This document shows positions 54,780-63,565 of a stretch of DNA of 64,000 nucleotides, piece after piece. The notes beneath the pieces were generated by a model. The model worked only from the letters and a program-made list of their open reading frames with translations, searched no databases and was not told the origin of the DNA. Source of the stretch: Phycisphaeraceae bacterium (GTDB lineage Bacteria > Planctomycetota > Phycisphaerae > Phycisphaerales > UBA1924). Position numbers and translations under genes: made by a program. Position 1 is the stretch's first letter. Each line of letters starts with the position of its first letter. The stretch spans positions 124,001 through 188,000 of the forward strand of contig JACKHE010000007.1 in the NCBI GenBank assembly GCA_020639135.1, given 5' to 3'.

Positions 54780-57458
54780 TTACTTCGCCTCGGCCCCGGC
54801 GTCCTCGCCCTGCTGTTCCTCGATCATCTTGCGGAGCTTGTCAACCTCGTGCCTGAGGTCCTCGATCTCGCGCGAGAGATTCGCGTTGGGGTTCTTCTCG
54901 TTGGCGTTGGCCGCAAGCTCCTTGGCCATGTCCGCGCACAGCTCGCGGAAACTGTGCTGACGGTGCGAACGCGACAGGCGCCGCAGCTCGGGCAGCCCCC
55001 GCTCGTCGCCCAGCGCCGCCAGCGCCCTGGCCGCCGAAGACCGCCCGCGCTCGGCGTGGTCGTTGAGGTTCGCCAGGATCGTGCGGTACGCGAAGTCGGG
55101 GTCCTGCTCCTTGAGATCCGCGACGGCGTTCATCGCGGTCGGTCGCATCCGCTCGGCGTCGCCCCGCCCGGGCCCGGTCAGCGGCGCGATCAGCTCCAGC
55201 GCACCGGGCAGCTTGAGCTCGGTCAGCGCGTGGATCGCCGCGCTCTGGATGGACCCGGCGTACGAGACCTCTTTGATCGCCTGTGACAGAAGCGGCAGGT
55301 CCGACTCGTCGCCGAGGCTCCCGATGCCCTCGATCGCCGCGGCCCGGACGCGGTGGTTCCACTTGTGATCGGCCGCGACGGCGCGCAGCACGCTCAGCGC
55401 GCCATCGTCGCGCGTCGCCGCCAGGCCCTCGAGCATCGCCTGCGTAACACGGGAGTCCCCGTTGACGCCGGCGTTGATCAGCCGCAGCAGCTCCGCCCCG
55501 GCGCCGAGGTCGCCCAGCGATTGCGCACAGCGCGACCGCAACGCAAAGTGCTCGGAGGAATCGCTGAGCACGGCGGACAGCGCCTCGACGGTCGCCTTGC
55601 CCGGGTGCTCGCCGAGGGCGATCGCCGCGTCCAGCCTGGAGGGGATGGTCGGCCCCGAGCGGAGCTGCTCGATCAGCCAGGCCTCGGGGACCTTGAGCGT
55701 CCTCGTCGCCAGCGTCGAGAGCCACGGATCGACCGCGACCATCGTCGGCTCGCTCTCGAGCGGGATCGTCAGCTCCGTCAGCTTCCCGTCCACCTTCGCC
55801 GTCTCGAGCCTCGCGCCCTCGGCGGTCACGATGTGCAGCGGAAGTTCGAACGCGAACGCCGGGAGCTCCTCATCGATTCGCTGCGTCTGCTCGATCCTGA
55901 CCGACAGGGTCTTGCTCTTGGGGCTCCACTTGGGCGAGATGGTGATCTCGGGGGTCCCGGGGCGGAACGCCCACTGCTCGAAGAACCGCTCGAGGCTCAG
56001 CCCCGACGCGTCCTCCATCGCCTTGCGGAAGTCGTCTGTCTCTACCGTCTTGAACTTGTTCGCATCAACGTACGCCCGCATCCCCTTGAAGAACGCCTCG
56101 TCACCCATCTTCACCCGGAGCATGTGCAGGATGCTCGCGCCCTTGGGGTAGGGGTTCGACCGCCGGCGGAACGTGTCGTCCGGCGTCTCGTACTCACGCG
56201 AGACCATCCCGGGACGCAGCCCCTTGGCCGGCGCCTTGTCGCGGAACGTGTTCGAGCGGTTGTTCTCCCACATATCGAAGAGGTAGCCGCCGTCGTACCC
56301 GTCGGCCGCCTCCCACCACAGGCCCTCCATATAGGTCGCGAACCCCTCGTTGAGCCAGATGTGGTCCCACGAGTTGCACGTCAGCAGATCGCCGAACCAC
56401 TGGTGCCCCAGCTCGTGCGCGATCAGGCTGTCCAGCCGGCGCTGGTCGCTCTCGACCGACGAGTCCTCGAGGATCGCCGCGGCGTACATCGTCGTCACCG
56501 AGGTGTTCTCCATCCCGCCCGCCGCGAAGTCCCAGACGAGCGCCTGCCCGTACTGCGCCCAGGGGTAGGGCTCGTCCATCGCCTGCGCCATCGCCCGCAC
56601 CATCGCGGGAGTCTTCCCGTAGCACGCCTTGACGTACCGGCCCATCCCCTTGGGGACGTACACGGGCATCGGCAGGTCGTTGTCGGAGATGTCCACGATG
56701 TCCCACTGACCGACACACAGCGAGACGAGGTAGTTCGAGTGCGGCAGGTCCTGGCTCCAGTGGAACGTGGTCCGCCCGCCCTTGGTGTCCTTCGAGACGA
56801 GCCGCCCGTTCGAGGAGACGGAGAAACCATCCGGGACCGTGCAGAGGATCTCCGTCGTCAGCTTGACGTTCGGCGAATCGTGGCAGGGGAACCAGTAGCT
56901 GTTGGTCTCCGACTCGCCCTGCGTGTGAATCTGGGCCGCCCGACCGGGGTGGTCGGATGACTCGGGGCTCCACAGCAGACCCTCCGGCGGGTCGTTGACC
57001 TCGTACTCGATCACCACCCCGCCGCTCTCGCCGCGACGGAGCGGGGGCTCGAACGCCAGCGTCAGCGCGTCGTCGTCAGAGCTGAAATCGACCTTGCGAC
57101 CCTTTCCGATCGCGTACACCTTGTTGATCACCAGCTGGTGCGCATCGAGCGTGAGTTCCTCGACGCTCGGCGCCAGCGCCGTGAAGGTCAGCGTCTCCTT
57201 GGCCGTGAGCGTCGGCGTGTTCATGTCCGGGATGTCGAGCTCGAGCCGCATGTGCTCGAACTCCACGATCCGGTCGGGGGGGTAGTTCAGCGTGTCCACG
57301 CCGTTGTCGCTGTCGGCCCAGGCGGCGAAGTCGTTGCCCTCCACATCGCACCACACGCCGGCGATCAGGACATCGGAGGATGCGCCGAGCAGCAGCGCGA
57401 CCGAAGCGGCGGGGGCGCCGAGGCGCAGCATCGAACGGGACCGGCGTGACAGCATCAT
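54780..57458 (-). CDS. Secreted M1-family aminopeptidase with C-terminal HEAT-like repeats and coiled coil
   Basis: 892 residues; CAGGAG lies just before the ATGATG start. Signal peptide MMLSRRSRSMLRLGAPAASV..SSDVLIAG. The aminopeptidase starts with an N-terminal beta domain and contains GGMENTSVTT (GxMEN, substrate N-terminus) near residue 313, and HELGHQWFGDLLT near residue 346 followed by the Glu ligand in WLNEGFATY. From about residue 610 the chain shows HEAT-like helical repeats (AIALGEHPGKATVEALSAVL, AAIEGIGSLGDESDLPLLSQ, RALAALGDERGLPELRRLSR) up to about 850. The last 35 residues are a coiled coil (REIEDLRHEVDKLRKMIEEQ). The coiled coil may drive oligomerisation. It is divergent from pyrG. 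Confidence 0.92.
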   Translation of the reverse strand: MMLSRRSRSMLRLGAPAASVALLLGASSDVLIAGVWCDVEGNDFAAWADSDNGVDTLNYPPDRIVEFEHMRLELDIPDMNTPTLTAKETLTFTALAPSVEELTLDAHQLVINKVYAIGKGRKVDFSSDDDALTLAFEPPLRRGESGGVVIEYEVNDPPEGLLWSPESSDHPGRAAQIHTQGESETNSYWFPCHDSPNVKLTTEILCTVPDGFSVSSNGRLVSKDTKGGRTTFHWSQDLPHSNYLVSLCVGQWDIVDISDNDLPMPVYVPKGMGRYVKACYGKTPAMVRAMAQAMDEPYPWAQYGQALVWDFAAGGMENTSVTTMYAAAILEDSSVESDQRRLDSLIAHELGHQWFGDLLTCNSWDHIWLNEGFATYMEGLWWEAADGYDGGYLFDMWENNRSNTFRDKAPAKGLRPGMVSREYETPDDTFRRRSNPYPKGASILHMLRVKMGDEAFFKGMRAYVDANKFKTVETDDFRKAMEDASGLSLERFFEQWAFRPGTPEITISPKWSPKSKTLSVRIEQTQRIDEELPAFAFELPLHIVTAEGARLETAKVDGKLTELTIPLESEPTMVAVDPWLSTLATRTLKVPEAWLIEQLRSGPTIPSRLDAAIALGEHPGKATVEALSAVLSDSSEHFALRSRCAQSLGDLGAGAELLRLINAGVNGDSRVTQAMLEGLAATRDDGALSVLRAVAADHKWNHRVRAAAIEGIGSLGDESDLPLLSQAIKEVSYAGSIQSAAIHALTELKLPGALELIAPLTGPGRGDAERMRPTAMNAVADLKEQDPDFAYRTILANLNDHAERGRSSAARALAALGDERGLPELRRLSRSHRQHSFRELCADMAKELAANANEKNPNANLSREIEDLRHEVDKLRKMIEEQQGEDAGAEAK

Positions 57459-57596
57459 CGAACTCCTGGGGGCGGGGGGGTGTGAGCGGGGCGATTCAAA
57501 CGGTGGTTTGAACGATTCGACTATCCTACGGACAGGCAGCGCCGGGGGTTGCGAACATCGCAGTTGTGTCCGGCCTCCGATCTGGTACGATCAATC

Positions 57597-59492
57597 ATGC
57601 CCCACAAGATAAACCAGCCCGCCACGGATCGGCGAACCAAATCCAGCGATTCCAAGCCGATCGGCGCCGATCTGCTCGCCTCGCTGGGCGATTCCGACGA
57701 CGCCGGGGCCTCCGAGGCGTACAGCCCGATCCCGCCCGGGTATGTCAAGGGTCGCCACAAGTACCTCGCCGTATTCGGGACGGTCATGTCCGGTCTCGGC
57801 AAGGGCATCTTCTCGTCATCCGTCGCCAAGCTGATGAAGGACAAGGGACTGGTCGTCGCACCGATCAAGCTCGAGGGCTACCTCAACATCGACTCGGGCA
57901 CCCTCAACCCCTTCCGCCACGGCGAGGTCTTTGTCCTCGACGACGGGACAGAGACCGACATGGACCTGGGCACCTACGAGCGCATGCTCGACCAGGACCT
58001 CTCCTATCGAAACTTCGCCACCGCCGGGCAGCTCTACGCCGAGATCCTCGGCCGCGAGCGAAAGGGCGAGTACCTGGGCCGGGACGTGCAGATGATCCCG
58101 CACGTCACCGGCGAGGTGAAACGCCGGCTCCGAGAGCTCGCCCTCCACGGCGACGGGACCAGACCCGCCGACATCGTCTTTGTCGAGGTCGGCGGCACCG
58201 CGGGAGACTACGAGAACGGCTTCTACATCGAGGCGCTCCGCGAGCTCGCCTTCGAGGAGGGCCCCGCCTCGGTCTGCTTCGTCGCGCTGACCTACATCAT
58301 CGAGCCCCCCGCGCTCGGCGAGCAGAAGTCCAAAGCGGCGCAGCTGGGCATCAAGCGCCTCATGGAAGCGGGCATCCAGCCCCACATCATCGCCTGCCGT
58401 GCGCACACGCCCTGCACCCACAGCGTCCTCGAGAAGATCGCGATGTTCTCCAACGTCCCCCTGGAGCGCGTCTTCTCGATGCACGACCGGCCCAGCATCT
58501 ACACGATCCCCGAGGACATGCGCGCGGCCGGGCTCGACCGGCGCATCCTCTCGACGCTCGCGCTCCACGAACGTGTGGACCCCGTCGCCGAGGACGCCGC
58601 CAGGTCCAGCTGGATGGCGTTCGTCAAGGGGCTCACCGGTCCCCGCACCGGCAAGGTCGCCATCGGCATCACCGGAAAGTACATCGCCGTGCGCGACGCC
58701 TACGCCTCCATCGACAAGGCCATCGAGCACTGCTCGGCCCACCTGGGCGTTGAGACGGAGATCCGCTGGCTCGACACCGAGGGCATCACCGCGGCGAACG
58801 TCTCGAAGGTCCTCGAGGGGCTCGACGCAGTCATCACACCCGGCGGGTTCGGTTCGCGCGGCGTCGCCGGCAAGATCGAGTGCGTCCGGCACTGCCGCGA
58901 GCAGGGCATCCCGTACCTCGGCATCTGCCTGGGGTTCCAGGTCGCCGTCATCGAGTTCGCGCGCAACGTCCTGGGCGTCGCCGACGCTGAGTCCACCGAG
59001 TTCCGTCAGGACTCGAACAACGCCTTCATCAGCGAGCTCCCCGAGCAGAAACAGATCGAACAGCTCGGCGGCTCAATGCGCCTCGGGGGGCAGGACGTCC
59101 AACTCACGCCCGGCACGCTCGCACACCACCTCTACGGGGGCGTCCAGAGCGTGCGCCAGCGCTTCCGGCACCGATACGAGGTCGAACCCGACAGGATCGC
59201 CGAGCTCGAGGCGGGGGGGCTCATCTTCTCGGGGCGTCACCCCAGGCATCCCATCATGCAGATCCTCGAGCTCCCGCTGCCAGGTTCCGGCGGCGCAATC
59301 GAGCACCCCTACTTCATCGCGGCGCAGTTCCACCCTGAACTCACCGGCCGGCCGCTGAGGCCCCAGCCGCTGTTCATGGGGCTCATCGCCGCGGCGATGC
59401 GGCGCCGGGACCCGAACGCCAACGTCGGGAGGTGGGCGGCGCCGGCCGTCGAGACCGCGCCCCGCCGCAACGGCGCGGCCAGTGTTGGCTGA
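57597..59492 (+). CDS. pyrG: CTP synthase, divergent form with N-terminal extension
   Basis: 631 residues from ATG 57597, against about 535-550 for typical enzymes. Converts UTP to CTP with ATP and glutamine. The synthetase half begins only at about residue 47 (KYLAVFGTVMSGLGKGIFSS); the loop is GTVMSGLGKG where most have GGVVSSLGKG. KLEGYLNIDSGTLNPFRHGE keeps the Mg-binding Asp, and FVEVGGTAGDYEN keeps the Glu. The UTP/CTP-site stretch is GEQKSKAAQLGIKRL instead of the usual GExKTKPTQHSVxxL. The glutaminase half has GICLGFQVAVIEFARNV with Cys near 444 and the His-Glu pair in AAQFHPELTGRP near 579. A roughly 30-residue tail follows. Probably catalytically intact; altered regulation is possible. 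Confidence 0.93.
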   Translation: MPHKINQPATDRRTKSSDSKPIGADLLASLGDSDDAGASEAYSPIPPGYVKGRHKYLAVFGTVMSGLGKGIFSSSVAKLMKDKGLVVAPIKLEGYLNIDSGTLNPFRHGEVFVLDDGTETDMDLGTYERMLDQDLSYRNFATAGQLYAEILGRERKGEYLGRDVQMIPHVTGEVKRRLRELALHGDGTRPADIVFVEVGGTAGDYENGFYIEALRELAFEEGPASVCFVALTYIIEPPALGEQKSKAAQLGIKRLMEAGIQPHIIACRAHTPCTHSVLEKIAMFSNVPLERVFSMHDRPSIYTIPEDMRAAGLDRRILSTLALHERVDPVAEDAARSSWMAFVKGLTGPRTGKVAIGITGKYIAVRDAYASIDKAIEHCSAHLGVETEIRWLDTEGITAANVSKVLEGLDAVITPGGFGSRGVAGKIECVRHCREQGIPYLGICLGFQVAVIEFARNVLGVADAESTEFRQDSNNAFISELPEQKQIEQLGGSMRLGGQDVQLTPGTLAHHLYGGVQSVRQRFRHRYEVEPDRIAELEAGGLIFSGRHPRHPIMQILELPLPGSGGAIEHPYFIAAQFHPELTGRPLRPQPLFMGLIAAAMRRRDPNANVGRWAAPAVETAPRRNGAASVG

Positions 59493-59611
59493 GGCCGGGC
59501 TTCGCCGATATCAACGATTCGTCGCAACGGATTGTGTTCCGTGCGCCGCGCCGCCCCACGGCGCCTGTTGTCTGCATTTCTCCCCCATGCGCTGCGTCAG
59601 AGAGCCGCCCG

Positions 59612-60178
59612 ATGAACGCCCCGGACATGCCGCTGTGGATCCCCTTCCTGATCTTCTTCGCCAGGATCTGCGATGTCTCCATGGCGACGATGCGGATGAT
59701 CCTCCTGACCAGCGGGATCAAGTTCTGGCCGGTCGTCATCGGGTTCTTCGAGGTGATCATCTGGGTGATCGCCGTCAGCAGTGCGCTGCGGTACCTGCCC
59801 AATCCTTTCGCCGTGCTGGGCTACGCCTCGGGGTACGCGTGCGGCATGATGCTCGGGGTGTACCTGGAGGACCGCATCGCGATCGGGTTCCGCCTGGTGC
59901 GCGTGATCAACTCCGACCAGACGATCGACCTCTCCCTGGCGTTGCGGGGGCTCCGCTGGAGGGTCACGAGGATCAACGCCGAGGGCATGAACGGCCCGAC
60001 GGAGATCTGCTTCACGGCCATCCGGCGCCGCGACGTCCCGACGCTCCGGCGGCAGGTCAGCGAGATCGCGCCGATGTCGTTCATGACGATCGAGCGCATC
60101 GACAGGCTGGCCGGGGGTTCCTACGGGTCGCTGGCCCAGACCCGGACCCCCTTCAGCAGGTTCAGCACCCGCAAGTGA
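59612..60178 (+). CDS. UPF0316/DUF2179-like membrane protein
   Basis: 188 residues from ATG 59612. Three hydrophobic segments in the first 85 residues (PLWIPFLIFFARICDVSMAT, WPVVIGFFEVIIWVIAVSSA, FAVLGYASGYACGMMLGVYL), then a soluble domain of about 100 residues (RLVRVINSDQTIDLSLALRG, EICFTAIRRRDVPTLRRQVS, SFMTIERIDRLAGGS). The order, including TMRMILLTSG and YASGYACGMMLGV, fits the UPF0316 family of unknown function. The C-terminal domain resembles DUF2179-type ligand-binding folds. ATG has only a weak ribosome binding site. It converges with pntB, 9 nt apart. Confidence 0.83.
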   Translation: MNAPDMPLWIPFLIFFARICDVSMATMRMILLTSGIKFWPVVIGFFEVIIWVIAVSSALRYLPNPFAVLGYASGYACGMMLGVYLEDRIAIGFRLVRVINSDQTIDLSLALRGLRWRVTRINAEGMNGPTEICFTAIRRRDVPTLRRQVSEIAPMSFMTIERIDRLAGGSYGSLAQTRTPFSRFSTRK

Positions 60179-60187
60179 TCGGGGCGC

Positions 60188-61609
60188 TCAGAGCTCGTCC
60201 AGCGCCGTGTTGATCTTCTGGAGCGTGTCCTTCGCGTCGCCGAAGACCATCAGCGTGTTGTCGAGGACGAACAGCTCGTTGTCCACCCCGGCGTAGCCCG
60301 CGGCCATCGACCGCTTGAGCACGAAGACCGTCCGCGCCTTGTCAACATCGATGATCGGCATGCCGTAGATGGGGCTGTTCTTGTCGTGCCGGGTCGCCGG
60401 GTTGACGACGTCGTTGGCGCCGATGACCAGCGCCGCGTCGCAGCGGTCGATCTCGGCGTTGGCGGGCTCGATCTCCAGCAGCTGCTCGTAGGGCACGTCC
60501 GCCTCCGCCAGCAGCACGTTCATGTGCCCGGGCATGCGTCCGGCGACCGGGTGGACGCCGTACATCACGGCGATGCCGCGCGCCTCGAGCTTGCCGGCAA
60601 GCTCCTTGACGATGTGCTGCGCCTGCGCGACTGCCAGGCCGTAGCCCGGGACAATCATCACGCGCTGCGCCGAATCGAGGATGATCGCCACGTCCTCGGG
60701 GTCGGCGGACTTGACCGTCCCGCCGAAGGTGCTCTCGCGCCCGCCGGTCCCGGCGGAGTCGGCGGTGCCGACGCCCGCGAAGAGAACGTTGCCCAGCGAG
60801 CGGTTCATCGCCTTGCACATGATGGCGGTGAGGATCAGCCCCGACGCGCCGACGAGGGCGCCGGAGACGATCAGCGCCAGGTTCCCGATGATGAACCCCG
60901 CCGCGGAGGCGGCCAGCCCCGAGTAGCTGTTGAGCAGCGACACCATCACCGGCATGTCCGCGCCGCCGATGGGCATGGTCAGCGTCACGCCCAGCGCCAG
61001 CGACCCGATGATGATGATCGGGATCGTCCACCACGCCCCGGGGTACTGCATCAGCACGATGCTCAGCAGCAGCGCGACCACGATCAGCGCGGCGTTGATC
61101 AGCATCTGGTTGGGCAGGATCACGGGCTTGCCGCTGATCTTCCCGTGCAGCTTGCCCGCCGCGACGATGGACCCGGAGAAGGTCACGCAACCGATCAGCG
61201 TCCCGAGGCCGACGATGAACAGCGCATCGGCGCTGAGCAGGCTGCCGGCCCTGGAATACTCCGCGATCGCCACCAGCGCCGAGGCGACGCCGCCGGAGCC
61301 GTTGTAGAGCGCCACGAGCTGCGGCATCTGCGTCATCTGCACGCGCGCCGCCAGCACGACGCCGATGCCCGAGCCGATGACCAGCGCGATGAGGATCCAG
61401 ACGTAGCTCAGCGCTTGCAGGTGCAGCATGGTCGCCAGGACCGCGACGAGCATGCCCAGCGCCGCCAGGCCGTTGCCCGTCCGGGCCGTGCGGGGCGACG
61501 ACAGCTTCTTGAGCCCGGAGATGAACAGCACCGCCGCGACGATGTAGGCGAGGTTGCGCCACGTGTCGAACGCCGACTGCGCCAGCACGGATTGGATGAG
61601 ACCTCCCAT
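60188..61609 (-). CDS. pntB: Proton-translocating NAD(P) transhydrogenase, beta subunit
   Basis: 473 residues. Together with the alpha subunits it reduces NADP with NADH using the proton gradient. Membrane part: eight or nine helices over residues 1-285 (NLAYIVAAVLFISGLKKLSS, GVTLTMPIGGADMPVMVSLL, LNSYSGLAASAAGFIIGN). The NADP-binding domain III follows: VMIVPGYGLAVAQAQHIVKE (GxGxxA), YGVHPVAGRMPGHMNVLLAE, LVIGANDVVNPATRHDKNSP and RTVFVLKRSMAAGYAGVDNE. These are the family's defining motifs. It lies 3 nt downstream of pntAB. Confidence 0.97.
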   Translation of the reverse strand: MGGLIQSVLAQSAFDTWRNLAYIVAAVLFISGLKKLSSPRTARTGNGLAALGMLVAVLATMLHLQALSYVWILIALVIGSGIGVVLAARVQMTQMPQLVALYNGSGGVASALVAIAEYSRAGSLLSADALFIVGLGTLIGCVTFSGSIVAAGKLHGKISGKPVILPNQMLINAALIVVALLLSIVLMQYPGAWWTIPIIIIGSLALGVTLTMPIGGADMPVMVSLLNSYSGLAASAAGFIIGNLALIVSGALVGASGLILTAIMCKAMNRSLGNVLFAGVGTADSAGTGGRESTFGGTVKSADPEDVAIILDSAQRVMIVPGYGLAVAQAQHIVKELAGKLEARGIAVMYGVHPVAGRMPGHMNVLLAEADVPYEQLLEIEPANAEIDRCDAALVIGANDVVNPATRHDKNSPIYGMPIIDVDKARTVFVLKRSMAAGYAGVDNELFVLDNTLMVFGDAKDTLQKINTALDEL

Positions 61610-61612
61610 GCG

Positions 61613-61897
61613 CTACCGCTTCCTGAACATCTTGAGCATCCGGTCGGTCACCAGGAACCCCCCGACGACGTTGATCGTGGCGAAGACGATGGCGATGAAC
61701 CCCAGGATCGGGGCCAGCCCCAGCAGGCTCTCGCTGTTGGCGCTGACGATCGCGCCGACGATCGTGATCCCGCTGATCGCGTTCGACCCGCTCATCAGCG
61801 GCGTGTGCAAGGTCTGCGGCACCTTGCGGATCAGCTCAACGCCCAGCAGGATCGCCAGCACGAAGATGAACAGGCTCGTGATGAGCATCGGGTTCAT
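61613..61897 (-). CDS. pntAB: Transhydrogenase, small membrane alpha-2 subunit
   Basis: 94 residues. Three or four membrane helices corresponding to the C-terminal membrane part of the single-chain E. coli alpha subunit: MLITSLFIFVLAILLGVELI, the conserved VPQTLHTPLMSGSNAISGI, IVGAIVSANSESLLGLAPI and FIAIVFATINVVGGFLVTDR with MLKMFRKR at the end. The separate alpha-2 gene is the three-subunit form of the enzyme. Its start overlaps the pntAA stop by four bases. Confidence 0.96.
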   Translation of the reverse strand: MNPMLITSLFIFVLAILLGVELIRKVPQTLHTPLMSGSNAISGITIVGAIVSANSESLLGLAPILGFIAIVFATINVVGGFLVTDRMLKMFRKR

Positions 61898-63108
61898 GCG
61901 GTGGCCTCCCCGGGGGTTGACGGCGCCGATCCGGCCTCAGCCTCGGGCTCGGGCTCCGGCGCCGGCAGCGGGCCAAGCCCCAGCGCCTCGCGAGCCGGCG
62001 CGTAGCGCACCTCCCCGGCGTGCGCCACCAGCGCCGGGCCGACGATGTCGTTGTTCAGGTCGATCGCCAGCGCCGACTCCGGCGCCAGCTCGGGCACGAA
62101 CGCTTCGCACACCCGGCTGAACATCTGGCTCGCGTGCACGGCGCACTGCGCCGGCAGGTTCGCTGGCCCCAGGATCGTCACGCCCTGGTGCTCGGCGCTC
62201 TCGCCGGGCTGCGTCAGTTCGCAGTTGCCGCCGGCCTCCGCGGCCAGATCCACGATCACCGACCCGGGGCGCATCCGCTCGACGGTCGCCCTGTCGATCA
62301 GCTTCGGCGCGGGCTTGCCTGGCACCAGCGCCGTCGTGATGACGATGTCCGAAGCGGCGACGTGGTCCGCCATGAGCTGCCGCTGCTTCGCCTGCTCCTC
62401 GGCGCTCTGCTCTCTCGCATATCCCCCGGCTGTCTCGGCGTCGCCGCCCCCGGCGCCGGGCAGCTCGACGAACTTCGCCCCGAGGCTCAGCACCTGTTCC
62501 TTCGCGGCCGGGCGGATGTCGTACGCCTCGACCACCGCGCCGAGACGCCGCGCCGTCGCGATCGCCTGCAGCCCCGCCACGCCCGCGCCGATGATCAGCG
62601 CCTTCGCCGCCGTGACCGTCCCCGCAGCGGTCATCAGCATCGGGAACATCTTGGGGGACGCCTCCGCGGCGAGGATGACCGCGCGGTACCCGGCGACGGT
62701 GCTCATGGCGCTCAGCGCATCGACCTTCTGGGCGCGCGTGATCCGGGGCACCGTCTCGAAGGCGATCGCCGAGGCTCCGGAGCCCGCGATTTTCGACAAC
62801 AGCTCGGTGTTCGACGACGGCGCGAGCAGGCCCAGCAGCAGCTTGCCGGGGCCCAGCCCGCCGATCACCGCATCGCCGGGAACCCCGACGCAGCAGAGCA
62901 GGTCAGAGCCCCGCACGAGCGCGTCAGGCCCATCAACGATCTCGGCGCCGGCCTGCCGGTAGGCGTCGTCGGCGTGGAGCGCCCTCGCCCCGGCCCCGGC
63001 CTGCACGACCACGGAATGCCCCTTGCCCGAGAGGCGTTTCACGCTCTCGGGGATCAGCGCGACGCGCGTCTCGTGGGGGTCGGATTCAAGGCAAACTCCG
63101 ATTCGCAT
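61894..63108 (-). CDS. pntAA: Transhydrogenase, NAD-binding alpha-1 subunit
   Basis: 404 residues. Binds NADH and passes hydride to the beta subunit. The alanine-dehydrogenase-like domain starts MRIGVCLESDPHETRVALIP and contains VVQAGAGARALHADDAYRQA. The NAD-binding fold is ALIIGAGVAGLQAIATARRL (GxGxAG) with the acidic residue after the second strand (VVEAYDIRP). SVIVDLAAEAGGNCELTQPG and GVTILGPANLPAQCAVHASQ follow, as in the family. The last 20 residues (PAPEPEPEAEAGS) are a Pro/Glu tail before the overlap with pntAB. No ribosome binding site is strong; ATG follows CACTTACCGGAC. Confidence 0.97.
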   Translation of the reverse strand: MRIGVCLESDPHETRVALIPESVKRLSGKGHSVVVQAGAGARALHADDAYRQAGAEIVDGPDALVRGSDLLCCVGVPGDAVIGGLGPGKLLLGLLAPSSNTELLSKIAGSGASAIAFETVPRITRAQKVDALSAMSTVAGYRAVILAAEASPKMFPMLMTAAGTVTAAKALIIGAGVAGLQAIATARRLGAVVEAYDIRPAAKEQVLSLGAKFVELPGAGGGDAETAGGYAREQSAEEQAKQRQLMADHVAASDIVITTALVPGKPAPKLIDRATVERMRPGSVIVDLAAEAGGNCELTQPGESAEHQGVTILGPANLPAQCAVHASQMFSRVCEAFVPELAPESALAIDLNNDIVGPALVAHAGEVRYAPAREALGLGPLPAPEPEPEAEAGSAPSTPGEATA

Positions 63109-63229
63109 GTCCGGTAAGTGTACCGATCCGACGCCCCCGCGTCAGGCCTACCGGAGTTGACGGTCATCAAATGCTGGATAGCATGCCAGCCGATCAGGAG
63201 ACGCCCAGACGGCGCTCACGATCGCCCGC

Positions 63230-63303
63230 GGCGATATAGCTCAGTTGGTTAGAGCGGAGGATTCATAAACCTCAGGTCCCTGGTTCGAGTCCAGGTATCG
63301 CCA
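63230..63303 (+). tRNA. tRNA-Met (anticodon CAT)
   Basis: 74 nt. The acceptor GGCGATA pairs with TATCGCC (63296-63302), D arm GCTC/GAGC, anticodon loop TTCATAA, T arm CCTGG TTCGAGT CCAGG, discriminator A. The stem GAGGA/ACCTC has one A-A mismatch next to the loop. CAT could also belong to an Ile tRNA whose C34 is modified to lysidine, or to an initiator; the fully paired acceptor speaks against an initiator. Confidence 0.88.
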
Positions 63304-63565
63304 TTGCCATCAGGCGCCTCGGCCACCGAGCCGCCGGCCGCCCGAACCCACCACATCCAAGCCGGAACCGAAGCTCCGATAATCGCCCAAAGGCCTGTCT
63401 GGTAGGGATTTGTCGCATGTAGGGGCGGCATCGATTGAGCAGCGCAGCTTTGGCCACACCAACGGGATGTCGATGGCGACGGTGTGCCCGGGTGGTCGAT
63501 CCGAAGATGCGTTGCCAGCTCGGACAGCCCACCGCGACGGAGCCCGCGCCTTGCCAGGACATCAC

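Noticed and set aside
63230..63303. tRNA-Ile with lysidine-modified CAT
   Set aside because: Cannot be excluded from the sequence alone; tRNA-Met was preferred on overall likeness to elongator Met tRNA, with reduced confidence.
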